Shown here one piece after another: positions 29,766-40,100 of a stretch of 64,000 nucleotides of DNA. A program made the position numbers and the translations under genes. The notes beneath the pieces were generated by a model. The model did not search any database. It saw only the letters and a program-made list of their open reading frames with translations, and was not told the origin of the DNA. This DNA comes from Leishmania martiniquensis. Taxonomy: Eukaryota; Euglenozoa; Kinetoplastea; Trypanosomatida; Trypanosomatidae. The DNA lies in contig NC_090149.1 of the NCBI RefSeq assembly GCF_017916325.1, forward strand, positions 326,501 to 390,500, in the 5' to 3' direction. Numbering within the stretch: the stretch's first letter is position 1; every line of letters starts with the position of its first letter.

Positions 29766-30966
29766 CACGCACGCACATCTATGAAACCTCTCCGAGCGAT
29801 GTAACGCTGCAGCCGCCTATTGGGAGAGAGGGGTGAGGGCGAGAGGGCGGCCTCCCATCACCGAAACACCAGAAGGAGGAGCGATGAAAAGCGAAGGCCG
29901 CACACACGCACACACACACACCAATGCAGAGGCAAGACACAGCTGACTAATCCCTCGTGTCACGTACGCTGCTCCCAACAGAGGAGGGTGGGGAGGGGGA
30001 GGGGGAACGGATATTCGCAGACTGAATGCGCAGCCTCACAAGCACGGACATTCATGAAGCACGAAGAGGCGCGACAGTCCCTCCCCCTCCCCTTCCCCAC
30101 CCCACGGTAGGACGCGGTATGTACAGGGCTGAGAAAATCGAATGAGGAACAGCAAGCGAGAGACGCCGGAAGGGAAAGTTGAAGAGCAGGCAAAGCGTCT
30201 GAGTATCTGTGGCCATCATTGCGGTGGGAAGGCCCTGCGTTCGTCCGACCGAACCTTCAACGCGCCTGTGACTCTGTGTTGATTTGTGGCAGCGCACCTT
30301 CGGAAGAAAGAAAGCCGTGCTTGCGCATGTTCTGCCCAGAGAACAGGCCACGGCTGGGCGCTTGTAGTCTGGGCTTTGGGCAGATGAGCGGCCTGGGAGG
30401 AGGGAGACTCGTTAGCGCACAGAGGCACGCATGATGGACACCGTAGTGCATCCCTTAAGGGCCCCTCATATGTTCGCGTACCGAAGCACGTGCGCGTATA
30501 AGGACAGCGGAAGTGAGCGGACGGAGGGAGGGAGAGGGGGGAGAGGGGGACAAGAGACAGTCGGTGATGGGCGATGTGTGCAGAAGAGAGCACGTCGTAT
30601 ATTCGCGGCGCACCACAACTCCGCCGGTTGCCCTCTCCCATCCCCCTCTCTCCCCTCCACACACACGCACATCTTCCCGCTCTCTCTCTCTCCCTCTCCC
30701 TCTCGACTTCAGACACGCGTGAGATAGACCGCCGCAACGAAGGTAACCGTAAGTTGCAAACAGAAAAATGGCGAAGCACGGCAGCGCGCTTACGCAGCAC
30801 CCGCGCATAAACAAGTGTGAGACACACAAGAGACGATACCAAAGTGTTGTGCCGGCTTCAGCTCTCCTGCAGCCTAGCCCACCACCACTACCGCCGCTAT
30901 CCCTCTTTCGCTCTTCCAGCCCCAGTCGCTGAGGCCCCTGCACCCGCAGCAAGGGGGACGCTATAG

Positions 30967-32973
30967 CTAGGCGCGACGCTTTATCAGCCACGCCACCGTT
31001 GCGGCGGCAGCTGCGGCAGTGGCCGCCAGCGTCAGGATCGCGCCGCCGCTGGGGATGGGCTTCCAAGAAAAGCCTTCACCGATGACAGCGCTGAGACTAC
31101 ACCAGACACCAGGATAGCGTATCTGAGTAATCAGCTGCACGCTGTCCAAGGCCGCGACGCCAGCCATGACGCCGCCGTCCGCGACATCCGCTGGTTTCGT
31201 TCGTACAACGCTGCCAGCGGCTTCGTTAATGATGCAGCTGTTCGCATTAGCTGACAGTGTGACGCCGAAGATGCCCAGCTCCGAGCAGGCATTGTTCTCC
31301 AACACGTGGATCCCGTCCTGCCCGAAAAAGACGCCCGTCGCCACCGGGTAGCGAATCTTCTGCATCAGTATGTACTCACGCCGGATCTCCTCGTAGAGCG
31401 GGTCATCGCTCTTTGTATCACGCAGCATGCACTGCATGGCCTCTCCGGCGATAAGGTTGCCACCTCCTTCGAGCTGCGGCTTCAACACATATCGCTCCGG
31501 GTGCGCCACCGCGTCGGCGATCCAGTACTCCGGGTCGTCTATGACCTCACCCTTTTCGTTGCAGGGCAGACTCCTGACAGACCGTGCATACTCATCTTTA
31601 TTCAGCGAGTACTGCGGGACAACGTGCTCCGCGATAGCCGCGGCCTTCTGCTGGTCACCGGCGAAGCTCACCGGTGTCAATACCTCCGACATGTTCGACA
31701 TTAGCTGCTGCATCTTCTTGAAGGTCATCAGGTGATACGGAATGCTCGGGCACTTCACCGCGTTGGACTCCTCGATCCACTCCCGCGTCCGCCACGCCGC
31801 CTCTGTCGGCAGGTCCTCTGGCACGTAGGTGCTGCGAAAGTACGCCACCGCCACAACGTACTTCTCTTCTACTACGGCAAAGGGCGGCTGTAGCTGCTCG
31901 CGGGCGCCATTCTTCGCGTCCGTGGAGCGATCGCGGCCATCATCGCCAAGCGTCGCGTGCTCCAGCCGCATCGTCTCGTGCAGCTCGCCAAGCGTGCGCC
32001 GCAGGCTCAGAACACCGTGCGTCTCAACCAGCAGCAGCAGCAGCTGGTACTGATCCGCCGTGTTCCGCTCACCTTCCTGCACCACGACGAGCACAGCCGG
32101 CCTCAGCGTGGTCCCCGTACGTTTCTGATACTGGCGAAGGAAGCTCGAGTAGGGCACGTTGCGGCGCCAAACGGTGACCGTTTCGGCGAGAGCCGCCGTC
32201 ACCTGCACTGTCGAGTTGTGCGTTTCTCCCGTCACACGCGCCGACGTGCGGTGCTCCGGCGATGAAGCCACAGCGGACGGCATGGAGAACGAGGCCGCCT
32301 TCGCGCTTTCAACGGCCGCCGAAGCACCGCCCTGCATGCAGGCCTCGCGGAACTTTCGAAGGTATTCGTGGAACTCCTTAACAAGTGGGGAGAGGCCGGC
32401 GAAGGAGCAGCTTATCGTGTTGATCTCGATGTTCTTCCACTGTTGCACCGTCTCTGTCGCAACCGCCTTCGCCTCACGAGGCAGCGTCACCGCAACCTCA
32501 GCCTTAGAGGGAGAGACAGGGCGTCTGGTCTCGGGGTCAGCGCTGCGCATATAGTCTGTGCGGAAGATGCCCAGCATCAGTGGCTGGTACACTGGGGCCT
32601 TAGCCCCTACGGGGGCGGTCATGTACACCTTCTCCAGGATAGAGACCAAGCGGCCAGTGAAGCCGCGATCGCTCTCCGCCGTTGACCGCAGCGAGTCACG
32701 CAAGAAGATGAAGTTCCGCGCCGTGCGGTTGATCGCTTCATTCCACAGGAGCTGACGGCTGTATAACTGACTCAGCACCTCCGCCTTCATGGGAAGGGGA
32801 CGGAGGGACAAGGCGGGATGGGTAATGTGGTGGGTGGGGGGCTGGCGCAAGTAAAGCCCCAGCTGGAGGCACTTCGCCGTCAGCTCCTCCTCGCTTGGAA
32901 GGCCCTCGAGCATCGCGTTGGCAGCAGCCGCAGCGGCGGGGGTGGTGGCAGCGGCCATACTTCTCTTCTCCAT
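30967..32973 (-). CDS. GS: Glutathione synthetase with C-terminal hydrophobic tail
   Basis: 668 residues from the ATG at 32973. Glutathione synthetase joins gamma-glutamylcysteine and glycine with ATP; in trypanosomatids glutathione feeds trypanothione synthesis. Eukaryotic family signatures in order are: YQPLMLGIFRTDYM, the substrate-binding EINTISCSFAGL, VAVAYFRSTYVPEDLP, KCPSIPYHLMTFKKMQQ, the ATP-grasp glycine loop YVLKPQLEGGGNLIAGEAM, EYILMQKIRYP, and VVRTKPADVADGGVMAGVAALD near the C-terminus. It is longer than the usual ~470-510 residues because of an Ala-rich N-terminus, inserted low-complexity loops, and an extra tail. That tail (last ~30 residues) is a hydrophobic Ala/Thr/Leu segment ending in WLIKRRA, which looks like a tail anchor. 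A splice acceptor candidate lies about 56 bases upstream. The divergence YGEE to IAGE in the glycine loop may be neutral. Confidence 0.93.
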   Translation of the reverse strand: MEKRSMAAATTPAAAAAANAMLEGLPSEEELTAKCLQLGLYLRQPPTHHITHPALSLRPLPMKAEVLSQLYSRQLLWNEAINRTARNFIFLRDSLRSTAESDRGFTGRLVSILEKVYMTAPVGAKAPVYQPLMLGIFRTDYMRSADPETRRPVSPSKAEVAVTLPREAKAVATETVQQWKNIEINTISCSFAGLSPLVKEFHEYLRKFREACMQGGASAAVESAKAASFSMPSAVASSPEHRTSARVTGETHNSTVQVTAALAETVTVWRRNVPYSSFLRQYQKRTGTTLRPAVLVVVQEGERNTADQYQLLLLLVETHGVLSLRRTLGELHETMRLEHATLGDDGRDRSTDAKNGAREQLQPPFAVVEEKYVVAVAYFRSTYVPEDLPTEAAWRTREWIEESNAVKCPSIPYHLMTFKKMQQLMSNMSEVLTPVSFAGDQQKAAAIAEHVVPQYSLNKDEYARSVRSLPCNEKGEVIDDPEYWIADAVAHPERYVLKPQLEGGGNLIAGEAMQCMLRDTKSDDPLYEEIRREYILMQKIRYPVATGVFFGQDGIHVLENNACSELGIFGVTLSANANSCIINEAAGSVVRTKPADVADGGVMAGVAALDSVQLITQIRYPGVWCSLSAVIGEGFSWKPIPSGGAILTLAATAAAAAATVAWLIKRRA

Positions 32974-33028
32974 AGACTTTTTTCTTTTTGATTGATCGTT
33001 TCCGAAGGCGATGCCTCTGTCTGCCCGT

Positions 33029-33090
33029 CTGTGTGTGTGTGTTTCCGTGGGAGGGGAATAGAGAGGGGGGAGGAAGGGAAGAGAAGGATA
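33029..33090 (-). promoter_or_regulatory. Candidate trans-splice acceptor of glutathione synthetase
   Basis: Coding-strand C/T tract (33090-33046) followed by a (CA)n run and the first AG at 33030-33029, 56 bases before the ATG. Confidence 0.5.
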
Positions 33091-33357
33091 GGTCGTGCGA
33101 GAGCGCTCCTCTCCTCTCCATCACACGCAGGTGGACCGATAAGTGGACAACCCCTCCCCCAGAGGGAGCAGAAGGGGGCGACAGCCATAAAGGCAGAGAG
33201 GGTCTGCCAGTAAAAGTGTATGGAGCGTTGCCACTGAACCAACACAGCTGACTTCCGCCTAAAAGAGAGCGCTGCGCGTTGGTTTTCTTTTGGTGCGATT
33301 CCCCCAACATGTCTTCCTCTCTGCTAAACAGTGCAGGACAGATCAAGCCCCGCCCGA

Positions 33358-33526
33358 CACTCGACCCCGGCGTGCCCCATAGACGGCCCGCCTCTCCATG
33401 CCGCCGGGTAGGCGCACACGTATGACAGCAACGCCGCGGGCTCAGCTATCGGAGCCCGCCTTCGGCCTTTAACTCTACCCGCTCCGCTTCCCCGATCGCC
33501 ACGCGGCGTCACCGCTCCGGGGGGGG
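33358..33526. repeat. Dispersed 169-bp element, copy 1
   Basis: Essentially identical to 46523-46690, 13 kb away and in the same orientation. It carries a perfect 8-bp stem, GCGGGCTC (33436-33443) pairing with GAGCCCGC (33452-33459), and ends in a run of 8 G. Both copies lie where the 3' UTR of a minus-strand gene should be. It may be a truncated SIDER-type retroposon. Confidence 0.8.
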
Positions 33527-34769
33527 TTGCACGCCTCACTGTTCATGTGAGAGACCGCGAGCGACCAGGCATTGTGGAGGAACAGAAGCTACTGGAGGCA
33601 CTTGCCCATGCGGCTGGGGAAACCATTCAGCAGAGCCATGAGCGAGGAAGGGTTGAAAAGGGGCGCCGTTGCAGCGCCTGGGCGCCGTGTAGCCTTCGAT
33701 AGAAGTCTGCGAGAGAATGGAGGGGGAGGGGAGGGGGTCGACGAGCGGTGGCGGGGGGGGGTGAGAGAAAGAGAGAGAAGAGGGCAAAATGCAACGCGAA
33801 GTGAATAGGGAAGAGGAGCGGTCGGAGGCAGAGTGCATCAGAGAAAAAGGAACGGCGCCGGTGCACGCTTCAGTGTGCTTCCGAACGCGTGCCTGCCTGG
33901 CATACGCAGTGAACGCCGGCATCCCCTCCCGCCGCCTAGCTGTGATTTGTCGGGCGCTTGCGCCGTGGCGCCGCCGAAGTTTCAAAGATGCGCGCAGCAA
34001 ACGGGCGCGCGCACGCCCCTGAGCCCCCATTTCGTCTCCCACGACATTTCCTTTCGTCTTTTTTTTCTTCAGCTTAAACTCGATCCACGCCAACAGGCGG
34101 ACACTCGCACGTGCGCATACGCCAGCGTGCCTGTCAGTCCCTCTAGTCTGCGTATGCAGCTATCTCACACACACTGACCACCACCAGTGATGGCGGAAGC
34201 CGCACAGTGACTCGGGAGAACCAAGAGCGACCAGCGAGCCGAGCCATCAAGTCACAACTTCAGCCCAAAGACAACTACGAAGCAGGTCGCAGGCATGCGC
34301 CGTTGCTACCAAAGCGACGGCCCTTCCCGACCGACAGAAAGGCCCGAGGGAGCGGAAGAGGAAGAGAGGGAGACGCACGCACGCGCACCTACGCCTGCAC
34401 ATGTACATCCCCCCTGAGACGCAGCAGGCGCCTCCCCTCGCCAAGCATTCGCATGCCCCAGCACACGCGCGTACCTCTTCCACCCCCACCCTCCGTGCGC
34501 GGGTAACAACATCTATGATACGTTCTCTATGATTCGACCGTGCTGCTGACAGCTCGCCTTTCTACCGAGCGAGGCACAAATCGCTGCCGTAGGTCGAAGA
34601 GGCGGAGGCGGAGGTGGGGGGCGCACGTGCAGACCCACCCGCACGCGAGAGGGAGAGGAAGAAAGGACGCACATGCCATATTTTAATTTTTTTCCTTTCT
34701 CTCGATGTCATGAGCCTGCAACCTGCATGTCTCGGTGAAAGCTTGCCCTGTCACCTGGGGCGTCAGCCG

Positions 34770-37700
34770 CTACGCTGACAACTCGCCCAGCGACGGCCCC
34801 GAGTGGATCTCCACCTTGAAGGGCACGTCCAGCTTCATGTCTGGCCAGAGGGCGGCAATAGCCTCCTGTGTGTGCCCCAGGATTCGGGCGAGATCAGCGC
34901 GCACCTCATCGGCGACAGACTTGTGCGCGTCTACCCACACGCAATCGTGCACGGTGTTCACTAAAAACGCCTTCTCACCGTAGTTGCGCTTGCGGTAGAA
35001 TTCGCGCACGATCGCGCCGCACATGATCTGTACGATTTCCCCGGCGAGCCCCTGCACCGGGTAGTTCTTCAGCCGCGGCACGCTCTTGCGGTCCCTCGTG
35101 AAGTCGAACTTGCTGCCCGTGGGCACCACGAAGTAGTACATTGGCTCGGTCAGCATGACGACGCGCCGAATGTTGCTGTTCCAGAGAGACGTGTCCAAGG
35201 TGCGCAGCCGCAGCAGTCGATCCGCCCCAGTATCTACGCACCTCGTCACTAGACTGTAGTACTTGCTCAGCTCCTTGTAGTGGTGTTCCTCGGCTAGAAT
35301 GAGGCGGTCCACCTCCTGCTCGGTGAGCCCCGTGGTGGTGGAGATGGTTGAGACGCCGGCGCCGTATTGGCGCTGGAAGGAGAAAACCTTCGCCTGCTGG
35401 CGCAGTTGAATGTATTGTGGGTCCTTCTCCACCTTCGCCTTGCGCACCACATCCTCATACGGCTCCTTCGTCATGAGCGAGACGCGCAGGCAGTGGAAGT
35501 CGACGTTGTCGCGCAGCTCCTGCATCATGCGCGGGTCGCGGCAGAGCGCGGCCAGGACGACCACCTCGAGCTGGCTGTAGTCCGCCTCGATCATCATCCC
35601 CTGCGCACCAAATCGTGACACGATCAGGCGGCGCAGATCCTCCTCCTTCGGGATGTTCTGCAGATTAGGCGACTGGGAGGATAGGCGGCCCGTAGCCGTC
35701 ACGCAGTGGCACAGCTCGCCATGAACGCGGTCGTGGCACTCTGGCAGCACGGCGCGGAAGAGACAGCCCTCTTCGAACAGCTGCAGTTTCTTTTCCGTGA
35801 AGCGCAGCTGCTGCAGTGCGGAGAAGAAGGACAGGTCGATCGTCTTGTACGGCGACAGCAGCGTCGTCACCCGCTCCATCGCATCGGCGCCGGATGACGC
35901 AGACTTACCACGCAAGAAGCGCCGCAGCAGAGGGTGCAGCTTCTCCGGCGTCACCATCCATAGCATACCGGCCGTCGAAGCCTGCTCCTGCCCGTGCAGA
36001 CCTTGCGGCGCGCTCGACGGGGTCGGCTGCGAGCTGCGGAACGCGTCGCGTGGTGTGCCGACGACTGACGCGCACTGCGACACAATGCTTTTCACAGCTC
36101 CCTCGACCCCACCAAGCGACACAAGCTCCTTCGCATGCATCTCCCACGTGGACCGGGCCGAGAAGGCGGTGGCGTTGGCTGAGCACAGCTCCGAGAAATC
36201 GGACTCGAACGATTCGACATCCTGAGGCGGCGGTGGGAAGGCCTTGTTGATGTCAGCGAAGCACACTCGCTCCAGCAACGCCGGCTCCTCATCCGCGCCG
36301 ACCCCGTTAACGTGCCCACTGAACACGGCCTTCTTGATGGCCTCCAGCACTCCAGTATCCACAAGCGACTCCAGCTTGTCGTGGGCGCAGTTGGTTAGAA
36401 TGAGAATGTTGCGCAGGTCCGCGGCGGCGTCACCGTTGCCGGCGGCTTTTCCCCCATGACGAGACTTTTTGCCACCCGACTTGCTTGCTGTGGGCGCCAT
36501 TGCTGCCCCTGCCGAGACCGCCGCCGCCGCCGCTGCTGACGACGACGACGACGACGCGAGAAGCTGCTTCAGCGGTTCGTACGCAGCGATGCGTTCCTTC
36601 AGCTGCGTCACTGTGACCACATCCGGTCGCTCCACGACGGGAATAATGTCGTCCACGGCCACACGCAGGTTCATCTCGCGCGCCTCGGGTCCGGTGGCGG
36701 CGGGGCAGTAGAGCGCTATCTGCTCTATCCATCCGCCCATTCTCACTTTACATATCACCACCACGACGGCGGTTTGATGAATAAGCGCATCCATTGTGCA
36801 GCGCCTGCAGAGCTGTCGAATTATCTGCAGGCAGCGCCGCGCGTCATTCATCGCAGATGCGCCGCCGCTACTCTGACCACTGCTGATGAGGCCGCTGTTG
36901 CCGCCGACTAACGTGTCCACTTGCGTGTACGCTTCTGGCACCGTCGTGCCAGTCACGTGGCACACGGCGTGCGGGAAGAGGCTTGTGACCGGGTACCTGG
37001 TCGGCTTAACAGGGATAAAGCGGGACCCGAGGTGGCGGCACAGGCCGCCGCCGTATATTATCGTGCTAATGTCCTGTGGAGAGCGGAAGTTGATGCGCTG
37101 CCGCACATCGTCATCCATGGACTGGGTGAAGTCCATGATTTTGTGGTGCAGCAACTTCTCCAGTCGCTCGTGCTCGAGGCGCAGCGTATTGGCAAAGTAT
37201 GTCACCCGCGACTGCGGCGCCAGCTGCAGCCCCTGCAGCTCCATCTCCATTGACGCCAGCAGGCCGTCCATGCGGTGCTGCACTGAGGACATCTGGCGTG
37301 TGCTCACAGCGACCTCGAGCTGCGTCTCGTAGATCAGCTTCAGCTTCGCCAAGGGCTGCATCGACGCCTTCAGTGGTCCATCGTGGTACTGCAGGAGCGT
37401 CCGCTCCATCGTGGCCAGGTGCAAATTGTTGAAGCCCTTCAGCAGGTACTGGGCATACTGCGTGCACCATATCTTGCCGCCGTTGTACAAGAAGGTGCGC
37501 AGCTTCACGCTCCGCCGCAGGAACAGCAAGATCCGCTTGATGTCCCACCCAACGAGGACGGCGTTCTCAGCCCTATCCTTCGCATTCGGCGCGTCAGGTG
37601 GGCCGAGTGGCAAGTTGTCCGGCAGCACCACTTCTGGCTCAACAAACTCATTCACTTCGCCCGTCTTGTCGTCCGTCTTGGCTCTCCAGTGCTGCACCGT

Positions 37701-40100
37701 CGGCGGGGTCATCAAGCTGAGCGATGTCCACAGTTGCCCCGACACGTCGATCATGCCGTTGCGCGCTGAGAAGGGGTTGTCCGCGCGACGGGCGGCCGTC
37801 ACGCTGGCACTCAAGACGTGCATAAAGTAGGCGACGCGGCCTCGCATCGCCTCCTGCAATACCTTCTCGCGCTCCAGTCGCTCCTGGTTGTTGTATATGA
37901 CTTGTACGTGCTCCTCCAGAAGTCGGCTGGCCTGCACAGCAGCGCGCGAATCACGCGTGGGGGCACCCCCTCTGCTGACGGCGGCCCCGCGGATGGGGCG
38001 GCCCGTGTAATCGACGGCTGTGGAGCGGGGGACGGCTCCCACGAGGCGCGGCCCTGGCGCGAACACCGGCTCCAGGAAGCTTGGCATGATTTCCCGCTGC
38101 ACGCTGCGACGCTGCAGTCGATAGAAAGCGGAGCTTGGGTGCGGCATGTGCGGCTCGCCGCTTTCGACCTTCATGAGCCCCATCCACGTGATGCGCGAGA
38201 AGCTATCGAGTGCTTGGGTCAGCACTGAGGTGACGTTCAGCCGGTGCGGCGGCTCCAGCCCCAGCTGAGATGCCACGTCCTGGAGAAGAATGGAGAAGGC
38301 GCACTTGCCTTTGCGAGCAAGCGGGAAGCGGGCGAAGCTCTCAGCTGCCGATCCAGTGCCGATGATGTAGATCAGATGCCGCTCTGAGAGAGAGAGCGGC
38401 TGCACAAACTGTCCGGTGAGCAGATCCTGCATTGGGGGGATGGCTGCCGTGCCGGCTGACGTGCGCGCCGGCGCCGACACAAAGATGAGGCCCCACCTGT
38501 CGCTGTCGCTGCGCGGAAGCCCTGCCGAGGTGGCAGCGACAGAAGCCGCGACGGCACCCGAGCGGCGGCGTGTGGCTTGATTGCCACTTGTGGAGGAATA
38601 CAGCACGATCGCGTCTGCCGCGGTCGCTAACTGTGCCTGTAGGAGCTCTTTGTTCAGCATCGCCCCAGCGCTGATGTCGCCAGAGCGGCTTTGGAAGTTG
38701 AAGGCGGCCAGCAGAAACGACTGCGGGGCGCACGAGAGCGGTGCCGCGATAAAGTTCTTCCACTCCTCGGCGTACGCGTTCAGTACCGCGACGGTGAGCA
38801 GCTGCGGGTTCAGCTCCTTGTCCTTCTTCTTGTGCGAGATCACTTCGCGCAGCTTGGCGTAGGAGAAGAAGAGGTGGTCAGGGTCCTCGTTCAGGCGGGG
38901 GTGGTAACTACCCGCCGGCGGTGGTGGCCGCGCCGGCCGTGATGAACCGATGGCGTTCTGCAGCAGTACCGCGTTCGGCGACTGCAGCGTTGGGACAAAG
39001 ATGGCCACGAAGGACGCGCAAAACAGGCTGATCCACTCCACGTAGCGCGACTTGATCTCGTCCAGTTTGCACACGAGCCGCGCGCCGCTCGCGATGTCCT
39101 CGAAAGTGACGTCGAAGTTCATCGTGGTGCGCGTGTCCGGCAGGTACACGGCGATTGCGCGGAACGCTTTGCCGTGTTGCCTCGTCAACGTGGCGAGCCG
39201 GAGGTTTAGCGGGCTCTCGAAGTCAAGAAGGCTGCTGATGCACGGCAGCGAGGCTGCGTTAGTGGGAAGGCTGCCGGAAGCCTCGGTGTCAGCTGGGGTC
39301 GGTACCGCCTCGCCATCTGCCGCGCTGTCGTCTGTCTCTTCGCGCACCTCGGCGGCGCGCTCTACCTGCTCCGCCTCACCCAAGTGTGCACCTGCGGAGG
39401 CATCATCAGCAATGTCACCGTCGTCGCCCACCGCAATGTCCTCATTAACACTTCCACAGTGACCAGTGGTTTCTGTACCAGCCAAAGGAGTGGAATCGCC
39501 GTAGAAGTCGTCATGGCGCTGCACCGCAGCGTCTTCCTCGTCGTGGAGGCTGCCTTCGCCGGCGTCGCCAGCGACACTGCTGTCGTACTGGTAGGAAGAA
39601 CCCAGTGGCGTATGTGATAGGGGCGGATGTGGAGGCGACACCAAGCCGACTGCGGCTGCGGCAGATGAGATCGAGGGAGAGCGCGACGCTCGCGCGCGCT
39701 TCTTCTTTGTACCGCTGACAGGGTCGACCGACGAGGAAGGCGCCGAGGCAGCAGCGGCGCTGTAAGGGGCGGCGACAGGGCTCGTAATTTTCTGGCGCGC
39801 ACTCGGCGCTTTGGAGATGCACCGGCGCTTTGTCGTAGGGGCGCTGTCGCTGGTACTGCTGCCCGGGGAGACGATCGTAGCCAAGGTGGCGGCGGAAGCG
39901 CGAAATGGCTGCTTAGGGATGTACAGTGCCCCGCATGTGAGGCTGCCATGGAGCGGGGCCGCCGCTACTTCAGCACGCTGAAGCCCCCTGCAAGAAGTGC
40001 AGCACGCGCCGCAGACGAGAGTGGGATGACGAGAGGAGAAATGGGCTCTTCCAGCCCCCGTCAGCGCTGCCGCGCGTCGCACACCGACTGCGTAGTACAT
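34770..40100 (-). CDS. POLIC: Mitochondrial DNA polymerase I protein C (family A)
   Basis: 1776 residues from the ATG at 40100, chosen because it opens with MYYAVGVRRAAALTGAGRAH, an Arg/Ala presequence without acidic residues, and because no ATG exists further upstream in frame. The C-terminal ~350 residues are a family A polymerase domain: motif A DYSQLEVVVLAAL (D1507), motif B with RQQAKVFSFQRQYGAG (about 1567-1582), and motif C TVHDCVWVDAH (D1719). Upstream of it lies TATGRLSSQSPNLQNIP, the conserved template-contact segment. The first ~250 residues are Ser/Ala-rich, and the central ~1000 residues are specific to kinetoplastids. POLIC is one of several essential kDNA polymerases acting at the kinetoplast. 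Paralogues POLIB and POLID share the polymerase motifs; I choose POLIC from neighbourhood with glutathione synthetase and from the very large N-terminal region. Confidence 0.88.
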   Translation of the reverse strand: MYYAVGVRRAAALTGAGRAHFSSRHPTLVCGACCTSCRGLQRAEVAAAPLHGSLTCGALYIPKQPFRASAATLATIVSPGSSTSDSAPTTKRRCISKAPSARQKITSPVAAPYSAAAASAPSSSVDPVSGTKKKRARASRSPSISSAAAAVGLVSPPHPPLSHTPLGSSYQYDSSVAGDAGEGSLHDEEDAAVQRHDDFYGDSTPLAGTETTGHCGSVNEDIAVGDDGDIADDASAGAHLGEAEQVERAAEVREETDDSAADGEAVPTPADTEASGSLPTNAASLPCISSLLDFESPLNLRLATLTRQHGKAFRAIAVYLPDTRTTMNFDVTFEDIASGARLVCKLDEIKSRYVEWISLFCASFVAIFVPTLQSPNAVLLQNAIGSSRPARPPPPAGSYHPRLNEDPDHLFFSYAKLREVISHKKKDKELNPQLLTVAVLNAYAEEWKNFIAAPLSCAPQSFLLAAFNFQSRSGDISAGAMLNKELLQAQLATAADAIVLYSSTSGNQATRRRSGAVAASVAATSAGLPRSDSDRWGLIFVSAPARTSAGTAAIPPMQDLLTGQFVQPLSLSERHLIYIIGTGSAAESFARFPLARKGKCAFSILLQDVASQLGLEPPHRLNVTSVLTQALDSFSRITWMGLMKVESGEPHMPHPSSAFYRLQRRSVQREIMPSFLEPVFAPGPRLVGAVPRSTAVDYTGRPIRGAAVSRGGAPTRDSRAAVQASRLLEEHVQVIYNNQERLEREKVLQEAMRGRVAYFMHVLSASVTAARRADNPFSARNGMIDVSGQLWTSLSLMTPPTVQHWRAKTDDKTGEVNEFVEPEVVLPDNLPLGPPDAPNAKDRAENAVLVGWDIKRILLFLRRSVKLRTFLYNGGKIWCTQYAQYLLKGFNNLHLATMERTLLQYHDGPLKASMQPLAKLKLIYETQLEVAVSTRQMSSVQHRMDGLLASMEMELQGLQLAPQSRVTYFANTLRLEHERLEKLLHHKIMDFTQSMDDDVRQRINFRSPQDISTIIYGGGLCRHLGSRFIPVKPTRYPVTSLFPHAVCHVTGTTVPEAYTQVDTLVGGNSGLISSGQSSGGASAMNDARRCLQIIRQLCRRCTMDALIHQTAVVVVICKVRMGGWIEQIALYCPAATGPEAREMNLRVAVDDIIPVVERPDVVTVTQLKERIAAYEPLKQLLASSSSSSAAAAAAVSAGAAMAPTASKSGGKKSRHGGKAAGNGDAAADLRNILILTNCAHDKLESLVDTGVLEAIKKAVFSGHVNGVGADEEPALLERVCFADINKAFPPPPQDVESFESDFSELCSANATAFSARSTWEMHAKELVSLGGVEGAVKSIVSQCASVVGTPRDAFRSSQPTPSSAPQGLHGQEQASTAGMLWMVTPEKLHPLLRRFLRGKSASSGADAMERVTTLLSPYKTIDLSFFSALQQLRFTEKKLQLFEEGCLFRAVLPECHDRVHGELCHCVTATGRLSSQSPNLQNIPKEEDLRRLIVSRFGAQGMMIEADYSQLEVVVLAALCRDPRMMQELRDNVDFHCLRVSLMTKEPYEDVVRKAKVEKDPQYIQLRQQAKVFSFQRQYGAGVSTISTTTGLTEQEVDRLILAEEHHYKELSKYYSLVTRCVDTGADRLLRLRTLDTSLWNSNIRRVVMLTEPMYYFVVPTGSKFDFTRDRKSVPRLKNYPVQGLAGEIVQIMCGAIVREFYRKRNYGEKAFLVNTVHDCVWVDAHKSVADEVRADLARILGHTQEAIAALWPDMKLDVPFKVEIHSGPSLGELSA

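Larger units (their letters stand above)
26951..30966. other. 4-kb spacer without recognisable gene
   Basis: The longest gene-free interval in the window. It contains CACC repeats (28210-28238), CA runs near 28552-28571, a perfect 17-bp inverted repeat (29227-29284), a cluster of shorter perfect stems at 29727-29765, and C/T tracts near 30650-30710. Frames longer than 60 codons exist on both strands but none has convincing protein composition. It must hold the 5' leader of the 74-aa gene and the long 3' UTR of glutathione synthetase; a non-coding RNA or a very small gene cannot be excluded. Confidence 0.55.
32974..34769. other. Spacer between POLIC and glutathione synthetase
   Basis: About 1.8 kb holding the 3' UTR of POLIC and the leader of glutathione synthetase. 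It contains one copy of the 169-bp dispersed element (33358-33526) and an A/T-rich stretch at 34678-34700, close to the POLIC stop. No gene recognised. Confidence 0.6.

Noticed and set aside
33324..33539. Matching ~60-codon frames in the two copies of the 169-bp element (also 46486-46677)
   Set aside because: The frames agree only because the DNA is nearly identical; they diverge immediately at the repeat edges and have no protein-like signal.
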